From Bacteroidota bacterium (GTDB lineage Bacteria > Bacteroidota > Bacteroidia > Chitinophagales > Chitinophagaceae), in NCBI GenBank assembly GCA_029778965.1, contig JAKPBL010000588.1, forward strand, positions 1 to 7,109: a DNA stretch of 7,109 nucleotides. Reading direction: 5' to 3'. The notes under the pieces were generated by a model, which was given only the letters and a program-made list of their open reading frames with translations, ran no database searches and was not told where the DNA came from. Positions within the stretch are counted from its first letter, which is position 1; every line of letters begins with the position of its first letter. The translations under genes and the position numbers were made by a program. This document shows, one piece after another, positions 1 through 6,456 of this stretch.

Positions 1-69
1 GGCGATCGACACGTTGGCTCTTCGGGCGATCTCACGCATGTTTATTGATTCGTTTGCAGCCTTTTTCAT
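1..69 (-). CDS. LacI-family transcriptional regulator, N-terminal fragment cut by the window edge
   Basis: The minus strand opens with an ATG at 69-67 and stays open for 23 codons to the edge. Residues 10-23 read NMREIARRANVSIA. This matches the first helix-turn-helix of LacI/GalR regulators, whose usual form is I+DIAxxAGVSxATVSRV, so the protein is a DNA-binding repressor or activator cut off in mid-helix. The effector-binding domain lies outside the window and the ligand cannot be predicted. An in-frame stop (TAA on the minus strand, 91-93) limits the start to position 69 or the internal ATG at 39. A ten-residue basic or polar extension before the helix is common in Bacteroidota LacI proteins, so 69 is preferred. 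The gene is transcribed away from the Gfo/Idh/MocA operon across a shared 337-base spacer, which suggests it controls that operon and itself. Confidence 0.8.
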   Translation of the reverse strand, partial: MKKAANESINMREIARRANVSIA

Positions 70-406
70 GATGCATTTATGATGTGTACGTTACCGCAAT
101 TAATACACTAGATATAAATTATATACAAATGACTCTTTTTCCTGATTAAAATAATTTCACTTTTTATGAAAAAATCTTACATGCAATTTAATTTCTACAC
201 GAAGATATTCTTACAGGAAAGGCTCCCGGAATCAATACCCTTTAATTATATTTATTGAATACATTCTTATTGATTATCGTACACGAATTAATTATTTCAA
301 TAAAAAATGCTTTAATGATATATAATGTTTAATAAAGGAGAATTTTTATTGAACATGTTTTATTGTTGAACACACTCTTTTGCATTGTTACATAAATAAT
401 TGACGT
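70..406. promoter_or_regulatory. AT-rich divergent control region between the lacI-like gene and the oxidoreductase operon
   Basis: No gene fits in these 337 bases, and their composition is far more AT-rich than either neighbour. Two promoters must lie here, one in each direction. A TATAAT hexamer sits at 321-326 on the plus strand, but I see no convincing -33 TTTG partner for a Bacteroidota TAnnTTTG promoter, so exact promoters stay unassigned. Possible protein-binding features are the tandem TTTTATTG...AACA repeat at 344-372, the TTATTGA copies at 252-258 and 267-273 with the inverted TCAATAA at 297-303, and a GTGTA/TACAC inverted repeat at 84-88/104-108 close to the lacI-like start. An AAAGGAG at 334-340 looks like a Shine-Dalgarno sequence but is 66 bases from the operon's first ATG. 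The regulatory role is inferred from position. Confidence 0.55.
344..372. repeat. Imperfect tandem repeat TTTTATTG(TTG)AACA upstream of the operon
   Basis: TTTTATTGAACA (344-355) is followed after TG by TTTTATTGTTGAACA (358-372), the same unit with a three-base insertion. As a result TTGAACA occurs twice with a 17-base period (349-355 and 366-372). The unit lies 35 bases upstream of the first operon ATG, a reasonable place for an activator or repressor site. In such AT-rich DNA a short repeat can arise by chance, so function is not established. Confidence 0.4.
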
Positions 407-1456
407 ATGACCAGCAAGCATGGACGTCGCCGGTTTTTGGGAGCCACCGCCGCATTGATTGGCGGCTGGCAGCTACTGGGTATGGAACAGGCCTTTGCCA
501 CTTCTGTCGGTGAAGGCAAACGGGTGGGGATCGTCGGCCTCGATACCTCGCACAGCATTGCTTTTACAGAAGCATTGAATGCAGCACAGTCTGTTTACCA
601 CGGGTACCACGTCGTTGCAGCGTATCCGCCGGGCAGCGTGGATATCGAATCTTCCGTAAGTCGTATTCCGGGATATACTGCAAGCATGAAGGCGATGGGT
701 GTTAAGATCGTAAATAGCATAGATGAACTGCTGGCCGGCGTAGACGTGGTTTTGATGGAAACCAACGACGGCCGGCGCCACCTGGAGCAGACGATACCTG
801 TGCTGAAGTCAGGAAAACGGGTGTTTATCGACAAACCGCTGGCTGCTTCTCTGGCAGACGGCATTGCCATCATGGAACTTTCCCGTCGCTTCCGCACGCC
901 TGTGTTCTCTGCTTCTTCGTTGCGTTTTATCTCTACCGTCAAAGACGTAATAAACGGTAAAGTGGGCAAGGTGCTGGGCGCAGACGCGTATAGTCCCTGT
1001 GAGCTGGAGAAAACACATCCCGACTTCTTCTGGTATGGTATACATGGGGTCGAGCTGCTGTATGCGGTGATGGGCAAAGGGTGTAAAACGGTATCCAGGA
1101 TGCACAGTCCGTATACGGATATCGCTGTCGGACAGTGGGCCGACGGACGAACGGGTACGTTCAGGGGAACGCGAACAGGCATACATGCTTATGGCGGAAC
1201 GGTTTTCGGAGACAAGAATAACGCGATCATCGGACCCGAAGAAGGCTATCGGGTATTGTTACAGGAGATCGCCGGTTTCTTCCAAACGGGGGTGGCGCCC
1301 GTTCAGCCTGATGAGTCGCTGGAAGTGCTTGCCTTTATGGAAGCCGCCGATCTTAGTAAAAAAAGAGACGGATCGGCCGTATCGATAGAGGAAGTTTATA
1401 AGAAAGCACTGGGTGAGGCTCAACGGATTTTAGACGAACAATCTCCCGTACAATAA
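407..1456 (+). CDS. Tat-exported Gfo/Idh/MocA-family oxidoreductase-like protein
   Basis: This 349-residue protein starts with a twin-arginine signal: RRRFLG at residues 7-12, a hydrophobic stretch to about 25, and an AFA cleavage motif at 29-31. It should therefore leave the cytoplasm folded, which is the known route for periplasmic NADP-bound members such as glucose-fructose oxidoreductase. After the signal comes a Rossmann domain (about 38-160) whose nucleotide loop reads GIVGLDTSH (41-49) instead of the usual GxGxxG. The family's EKP-type motif is IDKPLA (141-146, K143), and the presumed catalytic histidine is H213 in WYGIHGVE (209-216). Position -4 from that histidine, normally Asp, is W209. 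The start at 407 is fixed by an in-frame TGA at 401-403. It is the first gene of a four-gene operon, 20 bases before the symporter. The substrate is probably a sugar or cyclitol derivative, but a non-redox role (compare Gfo-type GH109 glycosidases, also often Tat-exported) cannot be excluded. Confidence 0.85.
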   Translation: MTSKHGRRRFLGATAALIGGWQLLGMEQAFATSVGEGKRVGIVGLDTSHSIAFTEALNAAQSVYHGYHVVAAYPPGSVDIESSVSRIPGYTASMKAMGVKIVNSIDELLAGVDVVLMETNDGRRHLEQTIPVLKSGKRVFIDKPLAASLADGIAIMELSRRFRTPVFSASSLRFISTVKDVINGKVGKVLGADAYSPCELEKTHPDFFWYGIHGVELLYAVMGKGCKTVSRMHSPYTDIAVGQWADGRTGTFRGTRTGIHAYGGTVFGDKNNAIIGPEEGYRVLLQEIAGFFQTGVAPVQPDESLEVLAFMEAADLSKKRDGSAVSIEEVYKKALGEAQRILDEQSPVQ

Positions 1457-1476
1457 GTTATATTCAACACGCTGCC

Positions 1477-2949
1477 ATGACACTTCACCGTATCGACCTG
1501 GTTGTTGTTCTGCTGTTTTTCGCCTGCATGATCATTATTGGCATATTGTCTTATTTCAAAAGCAGGAATGCGGAAGATTATTTTGTAGCCGGTGGAAGGC
1601 TGCCCTGGTGGCTGGCAGGCATATCACATCATGTATCGGGCCACAGCGGCGCCGTTTTTGTGGCATATGCAGCGGTGGCATATACACATGGATTCACTAT
1701 GTACATGTGGTGGGCTTTCCCGGTGGCCACCGTGATTGTCGGCAGCGCAAAAATTTTTCCCGTGTATTGGGTGCGGCTGCGCAGGCATCTTCGTATCCAG
1801 TCGCCCCTGGAATATCTCCGGATCAGGTACAATCTCGCCACCCAGCAAATAATCGCGTGGAGCGGCGCTTTGCTCAAGGTTTTTGATGTGGGCGCCAAGT
1901 GGGCTGCCATCGGCATATTGCTCAATGTGGTTGCAGGTATTCCTATGACGCAGGGCATATTGGTGTCGGGTATTGTAACATTGGTGTATGTTACATTTGG
2001 CGGGCTATGGGGCGTGATTATAACAGACCTGATCCAGTTCATTGTACAGGTACTGGGAAGTGTGGTAATGTTTCTGCTGGTCATGAATCGGTTGGGCGGC
2101 CCGGCGTCGATCACAGGAATATGGAAGCAGTTGCCGCCCGACCACAGCCGCCTGTTCAACGACCCGTATACCGCCGGCTTTGTACTGGTTATTTCTTTTT
2201 TGTATTTCCTGAGCTATAACGGCGGTAGCTGGAGCCTTGCCACCCGGTATATTTCTTCCCCTTCAGAGAAAGAAGCGTCGAAAGCAGCCCGCTTGTCGGG
2301 TGTTCTTTATTATATATGGCCCTTGCTGCTTTTCTTCCCGATGTGGGCGGCGCCGCTGCTGGTGCCGGGTCTTGACAACCCCAGTACCGCGTATGGACGG
2401 TTAATGCTGGAGATCCTGCCCCAGGGTATGATCGGCCTGGTAACTGCCTCGCTGTTCGCTGCAACCATGGGCATGACCTCTTCCGATGTCAATACGGTGG
2501 CGGCAGTCATTACCAGAGATATCCTGCCGGTTGTTTCCCGCCGCCGGGCCGCCGATAAAAATCCGCTGCGTACGGCCCGCATCGCAACTTTTTGTTTTAC
2601 GCTGGCAACCATCCTGGTGGCCCTGAACTACGAGCGTTTTGGCGGTGTGCTGGGGCTGATCGTCAACTGGTTTGGTGCTTTGATCGGTCCTACCGCACTG
2701 CCGCTGCTGTTTGGGCTACTGCCTGTATTCAGATTTTGCGGACCCGCAGCGGCTATCAGCTCGATCGTTGCCGGTATTGTCACGTTTGCTATTACAAAGA
2801 ATATTCATTTCAGCAGCCTGGCGCTCGAAATCGGCCTGCCCACCATGGTAGCCGCTTCTGTGTATGTGGCCGCAGGTATGTTCACGAAATCAGTTCCGCC
2901 GAAAGTCGCTCACCTGATCTCGGTCTTAAAACAACCTGAAGCGAAATGA
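1477..2949 (+). CDS. Sodium:solute symporter (SSS family), probable sugar or cyclitol importer
   Basis: The 490-residue protein is strongly hydrophobic, with about 13 membrane segments (roughly 7-25, 45-70, 76-98, 124-153, 158-176, 180-205, 233-250, 275-297, 316-338, 366-385, 390-415, 421-440, 450-468). The length is normal for SSS permeases. Recognisable family landmarks are DYFVAGGRLPWW (34-45) before the second helix, the GGLWGVIITDLIQF stretch (175-188) matching the SSS signature, and ATMGMTSSDVNTVAAVITRD (329-348) in the helix that normally carries the second sodium site. The HHVSGHSG stretch (51-58) is typical of an environmental SSS subfamily without a firmly known substrate. It should work in the inner membrane, bringing in a solute with Na+. 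Its place between an exported and a cytosolic Gfo/Idh/MocA protein suggests it carries the product of the first enzyme or the substrate of the second. No Shine-Dalgarno sequence precedes the ATG. Confidence 0.9.
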   Translation: MTLHRIDLVVVLLFFACMIIIGILSYFKSRNAEDYFVAGGRLPWWLAGISHHVSGHSGAVFVAYAAVAYTHGFTMYMWWAFPVATVIVGSAKIFPVYWVRLRRHLRIQSPLEYLRIRYNLATQQIIAWSGALLKVFDVGAKWAAIGILLNVVAGIPMTQGILVSGIVTLVYVTFGGLWGVIITDLIQFIVQVLGSVVMFLLVMNRLGGPASITGIWKQLPPDHSRLFNDPYTAGFVLVISFLYFLSYNGGSWSLATRYISSPSEKEASKAARLSGVLYYIWPLLLFFPMWAAPLLVPGLDNPSTAYGRLMLEILPQGMIGLVTASLFAATMGMTSSDVNTVAAVITRDILPVVSRRRAADKNPLRTARIATFCFTLATILVALNYERFGGVLGLIVNWFGALIGPTALPLLFGLLPVFRFCGPAAAISSIVAGIVTFAITKNIHFSSLALEIGLPTMVAASVYVAAGMFTKSVPPKVAHLISVLKQPEAK

Positions 2950-2965
2950 AAAACGAATTTATATA

Positions 2966-4015
2966 ATGGAAAAAAGATACGGGTTTGGAATTGTAGGTGC
3001 GGGTATCATTGCTCATATCCATGCACAGGCCATCCGCGCCATACCCGGTGCGGAACTGAAAGGCGTTTACAGTACCGGCGCAGCTAAGTCCGCAGCGTTT
3101 GCAGAAACACATGGCTGTAAAGCCCACCCGGCGCTGGAAAGCCTGCTGGCTGATCCAGGAATCGATATTATCTGTATCTGTACGCCTTCTGGCAGTCACC
3201 TGGAGCCGGCTCTTGCCGCCATCGGCGCCGGCAAGCACTGCCTGGTGGAGAAGCCGCTGGAAATCACGCCCGATCGCTGCGACCTCATCATCGCCGCTGC
3301 CCGCAGCGCGCGCGTGCAACTGGGCGTGGTGTTTCCTTCCCGGTTTTACGAGGAATCAAAGCGCTTAAAACAGGCGATCGATGACGGCGGGTTTGGAACG
3401 CTTTGTCTCGGCAGCGCGTATGTAAAATGGAGCCGTACCCATGAATACTATCAGTCGGGTAAATGGCGCGGCACCTGGCAATTTGATGGTGGCGGCGCTT
3501 TGATGAACCAGGGTATTCATTCGGTGGACCTGCTGCAGTGGTATATGGGGCCTGTGCAAAAAGTACAGGCATTTGCAACACGCACACTGCATAAGGAAAT
3601 AGAGGCGGAAGATACGCTGGTGGCCATCATTCATTTTGCCAATGGCGCCCTCGGCGCACTGGAATGCTCGACTGCCGTATTCCCCGGCTCACCCCGGCGT
3701 ATCGAAATATTGGGCACCGGCGGCACGGCGGTACTGGAGGAAACCGCTTTCGTAAAATGGCAGTTCCGCGAGCCTGTACCAGGGCCTGCAGTCGATGACG
3801 GCGTAGCCACCCTGGGAGGGGCTGCGAATCCGGCCGACATAGGGTATTGGGCACACCAGCGGCAGATAGCTGATTTCATCGATGCCGTTGAAAAAAACCG
3901 TTTGCCCCTGGTAGACGGAACGGAAGGGCGCAAAGCCGTGGAAATCGTAACGGCCATGTATGAAAGCGCCCGAACCGGCAATCCGGTTGAATTGCACGGT
4001 AAAACCAATCTCTGA
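2966..4015 (+). CDS. Cytoplasmic Gfo/Idh/MocA-family NAD(P)-dependent dehydrogenase
   Basis: This 349-residue protein has no signal peptide and begins directly with a Rossmann fold. The glycine-rich loop is GIVGAGIIAHIH (8-19), and the family lysine motif VEKPLEI (94-100, K96) follows. The C-terminal substrate domain contains DGGGALMNQGIHSVDLLQW (174-192), a hallmark of the family, with presumed catalytic H185 and an H-x-x-D pair (D188). The usual Asp four residues before the histidine is N181, as in the common MNQGIH subgroup. Known relatives oxidise or reduce hydroxyls of inositols, sugars, sugar acids or amino sugars with NAD(P). The exact substrate cannot be read from sequence. The gene lies 16 bases after the symporter and 13 before the lipoprotein gene, so it is very likely cotranscribed and acts on what the symporter imports. 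Of the three paralogues in this operon it is the most orthodox, and the likeliest to be a true dehydrogenase. Confidence 0.9.
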   Translation: MEKRYGFGIVGAGIIAHIHAQAIRAIPGAELKGVYSTGAAKSAAFAETHGCKAHPALESLLADPGIDIICICTPSGSHLEPALAAIGAGKHCLVEKPLEITPDRCDLIIAAARSARVQLGVVFPSRFYEESKRLKQAIDDGGFGTLCLGSAYVKWSRTHEYYQSGKWRGTWQFDGGGALMNQGIHSVDLLQWYMGPVQKVQAFATRTLHKEIEAEDTLVAIIHFANGALGALECSTAVFPGSPRRIEILGTGGTAVLEETAFVKWQFREPVPGPAVDDGVATLGGAANPADIGYWAHQRQIADFIDAVEKNRLPLVDGTEGRKAVEIVTAMYESARTGNPVELHGKTNL

Positions 4016-4028
4016 AAAAATCCCATAA

Positions 4029-5417
4029 ATGAAACTTGTTTTACCCGGAACAACCATCCTGTTTGCAACCATCGTCGCCGTTACCGGTTGTGGCGGCAAC
4101 GATACCAGTCACGCCCACCGGAAAGATCGGCTACGGTTGGTTGTGCTGGATCCCGGTCATTTCCATGCGGCCCTGATGCAGCGATCGATGTATGACCAGA
4201 TAGATCCGGAAGTGCATGTATATGCCCCCGATAGCGCTGAGGCGAAGGCTTACCTCGACTACATTACTCTGTACAACACGCGCAAAGAGCAGCCCACCGC
4301 CTGGAAAGAGCTGGTATATGCCGCCCCGGATTTTTTAAAAAGGGCGGAAGAGGAGAAAAGTGGCGGCATTGCAATACTGGCAGGCAATAACAGGGATAAG
4401 GCGAATTATATTTCAAAGATGGTGTCAGCGGGCCTGCACGTGCTGGCCGACAAGCCCATGGCGATTGACCGGCAGGGGTTCGAACAACTCAGGCAGTCTA
4501 TGGATGAAGCCGCCGGAAAGAAACTGATGCTATGCGACATCATGACTTCCCGTTATGATATCGTCAATGTGATTCAGAAAAAACTGTTTCAGGATACCGC
4601 GGTTTTCGGCAGGCTCCTGCCGGGCACGGCCGATCGGCCATCGGTTGTTTCCGAGAGCGTGCACCATTTTTACAAAACGGTATCGGGAAAACCGCTGCTC
4701 CGGCCGGCCTGGTATTTCGATGTGCAACAGCAGGGAGAAGGTATAACGGATGTTACCACACACCTGATCGATCTCATCCACTGGACAGGTTTTTCAGACC
4801 AGCCCATTGACTATAAAACAGACATCGTTGTAGGAGACTGCAGGCACTGGCCCACGGTGCTTTCCGCAGAACAGTTCCGGAAAGTGACGGGCCAGCCGGC
4901 ATATCCTGCGTTTCTAAACGGGGTTGTTAAAGACAGTTCCTTACCGGTGCTGGCCAATGGCGAAATCAACTATGCGATAAAAAATATTTTCGCCCGGGTG
5001 AAAGTGTCCTGGGAATTCGCGGCAACCGAAGGTGCAGGTGATACGCATTATGCTGTTTTCCGCGGAACCTCCTGTAACCTGGTGACCAGGCAGGATAAAC
5101 GGGAAGCATTTCGGCCAGTATTGTATATAGAGCCGGCGCCCGGCGTAGGCCAGGATGCCTGGGAGCGGTCGTTGCAGGCAGCCATCGAATCTGTAGCCAG
5201 GGAGTATCCCGGCGTATCGCTCGAAAAAGAGGGGAAATCGTGGAAAGTGCTGATTCCCGATCGTTGGGTGACCGGCCATGAGCAGCAGTTCTCATCGGTA
5301 GTGAAAAAATACCTGGAATACCTGGAGCAGAAACAGATGCCTGCGTGGGAGCGATCGGCGTTGCTGGCAAAATACTATATCACTACCGCAGCGCGGGAGC
5401 GGTGCCGTATCAGGTAA
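4029..5417 (+). CDS. Gfo/Idh/MocA-like lipoprotein with the long Bacteroidota-type C-terminal domain
   Basis: The 462-residue product starts with a lipoprotein signal: a hydrophobic segment at 8-19 and the lipobox VTGC (18-21), with C21 as the lipidated cysteine. It should be anchored to a membrane outside the cytoplasm. The mature part begins with a Rossmann-like strand LRLVVLDPGHFHA (35-47), in which the usual GxGxxG loop is replaced. ADKPMA (140-145, K142) is the family lysine motif. GITDVTTHLIDLIHW (238-252) supplies D241, H245 and D248 at the catalytic positions. The extra 200 or so residues after that resemble the 'putative oxidoreductase C-terminal' domain found in Bacteroidota (from memory of the Pfam family, not searched). 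It is the last gene of the operon. Its TAA (5415-5417) lies within the 3' end of the convergent AraC gene. The reaction is unknown; modification of a sugar at the cell surface or in the periplasm is inferred. Confidence 0.82.
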   Translation: MKLVLPGTTILFATIVAVTGCGGNDTSHAHRKDRLRLVVLDPGHFHAALMQRSMYDQIDPEVHVYAPDSAEAKAYLDYITLYNTRKEQPTAWKELVYAAPDFLKRAEEEKSGGIAILAGNNRDKANYISKMVSAGLHVLADKPMAIDRQGFEQLRQSMDEAAGKKLMLCDIMTSRYDIVNVIQKKLFQDTAVFGRLLPGTADRPSVVSESVHHFYKTVSGKPLLRPAWYFDVQQQGEGITDVTTHLIDLIHWTGFSDQPIDYKTDIVVGDCRHWPTVLSAEQFRKVTGQPAYPAFLNGVVKDSSLPVLANGEINYAIKNIFARVKVSWEFAATEGAGDTHYAVFRGTSCNLVTRQDKREAFRPVLYIEPAPGVGQDAWERSLQAAIESVAREYPGVSLEKEGKSWKVLIPDRWVTGHEQQFSSVVKKYLEYLEQKQMPAWERSALLAKYYITTAARERCRIR

Positions 5418-6303
5418 CAGCGGTATCTGCACTATAACCCCCGCTGACGATTTTTTTGTATTCACTGGGGGTCATCTGCTTCACATTCCTGAATTGTTTG
5501 TTGAAATTGGCAACATTGTTATACCCGCTTGAATAGGCCACTTCCACAATATTCATTTCTCCCATCGACAGCAGCTTGCAGGCGTGCCCGATCTTCACCT
5601 TGTTCAGGTACTCCACAAAAGTGAGGCGGTAATGGCTTTTGAAGAAATTGCAGAAGGTGGTAACTGCCATATTCGCCACACTGGCGATCTCCGTCAATGA
5701 AATATCCTGGTGGAAATTGTTCATTATATATTCATTGATCTTCCGGAAATGATCGGATGATTTGAAATGCGACTCCTGCGTAAAAGCCGGACTGGCCAGC
5801 AATTCATACTCATTGGTATTGGCGAGCTCGTCAAAAACATATAACAGGGCAGACAACCGTTGCAGTCCGTTCATGGTCAGCATTTCGTCCATTTTGCGGG
5901 TGATGCGCTTTCGCGTATCGCCCAGGATTGCCATTCCTCTTTTGGAAAGCCAGAGCGTGTTCTTGAATAATTCGACTTCCGGTATCTGCATAAACCGGTC
6001 GCCCAGGAAAGAATCCGTGAACTGCACAACAATCGCATCGGCCAGGTGGTCTGCCTTCTCTTCGCGGTAAACGGGATCGTTCACCCATACATGAGGAAGG
6101 TATTTTCCCATAAATACCAGGTCGCCTGCATCAAAAAAGCCGATATGATCTCCTACCATGCGCCGGCCGGTGCTTTGCCTTACATATACCAGCTCAAATT
6201 CAGGATGATAATGCCAGGGATAGGGGAAACACTTCCCTACTTCGTTAAAAACGATGAATGATTTATCGATATCCTGCGGTAACCTCCGCTCAATCGATTT
6301 CAT
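5410..6303 (-). CDS. AraC-family transcriptional regulator with N-terminal cupin sensor domain
   Basis: The 297-residue protein has the standard two-part AraC layout. An N-terminal cupin-like barrel contains HYHPEFELVYV (31-41) and GDLVFMGKYLPHVW (60-73), the pattern of sugar-sensing AraC proteins. The C-terminal DNA-binding domain (about 185-287) has two helix-turn-helix units. The first is SLTEIASVANMAVTTFCNFF (202-221). The second includes VAYSSGYNNVANFNKQF (255-271) and ends in the family signature MTPSEYKK (277-284). The length is normal. It probably binds a small sugar-like ligand and activates or represses a promoter nearby. The start at 6303 gives a full cupin domain and no extra upstream residues are needed. 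The gene converges on the operon with an 8-base coding overlap and diverges from the Rid gene across 153 bases, so either unit could be its target. The ligand is unknown. Confidence 0.92.
   Translation of the reverse strand: MKSIERRLPQDIDKSFIVFNEVGKCFPYPWHYHPEFELVYVRQSTGRRMVGDHIGFFDAGDLVFMGKYLPHVWVNDPVYREEKADHLADAIVVQFTDSFLGDRFMQIPEVELFKNTLWLSKRGMAILGDTRKRITRKMDEMLTMNGLQRLSALLYVFDELANTNEYELLASPAFTQESHFKSSDHFRKINEYIMNNFHQDISLTEIASVANMAVTTFCNFFKSHYRLTFVEYLNKVKIGHACKLLSMGEMNIVEVAYSSGYNNVANFNKQFRNVKQMTPSEYKKIVSGGYSADTAVT
5418..5457 (+). terminator. Candidate intrinsic terminator of the four-gene operon
   Basis: Immediately after the lipoprotein gene's TAA, CAGCGG (5418-5423) can pair with CCGCTG (5441-5446), a perfect six-base GC-rich stem. 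ACGA and then seven T residues (5451-5457) follow. TAT/ATA (5424-5426/5434-5436) could lengthen the stem past a CCCC-rich bulge. The position directly after a stop codon is what a rho-independent terminator should have. Weaknesses are the 17-base loop and the four-base gap before the T tract. The whole element lies inside the coding sequence of the opposite-strand AraC gene, where the T tract is part of the Lys-Lys codons near its C-terminus. Confidence 0.45.
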
Positions 6304-6456
6304 ATAGGAGTTTTTTACACATGGAGAAGAGCCCTCTGATAATCTCTTATGAAAAATAGCAATATTTTTTTATCGCCGGGTCATCCTGAAAGAAAGTTTC
6401 ACAATTGTAAAAATTTGGCAGGGAGTTTCTGTAGGTGCCCTGCTATTTTTGATAGC
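6304..6456. promoter_or_regulatory. Divergent spacer between the AraC-type gene and the Rid-family gene
   Basis: This 153-base AT-rich spacer must hold the promoters for both divergent genes. On the plus strand GTAAAAATTTG (6407-6417) partly resembles a Bacteroidota -7 element (TAnnTTTG) with one extra base, but no clear -33 element is visible. The ATG at 6349 is open and in frame with the Rid gene. However, the 36 codons it would add have no counterpart in Rid proteins and are AT-rich like the rest of the spacer, so I treat them as untranslated. An AraC-protein binding site is likely here, but I cannot point to one. Confidence 0.5.
6418..6456 (+). promoter_or_regulatory. Two overlapping hairpins directly before the Rid start codon
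   Basis: GCAGGG (6418-6423) pairs with CCCTGC (6438-6443) across a 14-base loop. GCTAT (6442-6446) pairs with ATAGC (6452-6456) across TTTTG, ending on the base before the ATG at 6457. The arms share GC at 6442-6443, so the full forms of both stems cannot exist together. This could hide or expose the start codon, or the first stem followed by TATTTTTG could act as a weak attenuator. The pairing is seen directly; the regulatory role is inference. Confidence 0.3.

Noticed and set aside
84..284. GTGTACG (84-90) and its reverse complement CGTACAC (278-284) as a pair of operators
   Set aside because: The match does not extend beyond seven bases, and a few such pairs are expected by chance in a spacer of this size.
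595..1182. A 195-codon open frame on the minus strand inside the first oxidoreductase gene
   Set aside because: It lies fully antisense to a gene with clear family motifs, its product has no recognisable fold, and it is rich in Ser, Pro and Arg as expected from reading a GC-rich gene backwards.
3631..4099. Overlapping minus-strand frames of 136-145 codons across the cytosolic dehydrogenase end
   Set aside because: They overlap each other and a well-supported gene, and show no motif or plausible start context.
5385..5403. ACCGC/GCGGT hairpin as a terminator for the minus-strand AraC gene
   Set aside because: The stem has only five pairs and on the minus strand no T tract follows directly, only a short TATTTT further on; too weak to annotate.
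5437..5472. ACCCCC/GGGGGT inverted repeat in the AraC 3' coding region
   Set aside because: The loop is 24 bases, it contains the T tract of the better-placed hairpin, and it falls in ordinary coding sequence.
6349..6456. Extended N-terminus for the Rid protein from the ATG at 6349
   Set aside because: The 36 extra residues are not part of the Rid fold, are cysteine- and lysine-rich without a signal pattern, and the start at 6457 gives the usual 127-residue length.
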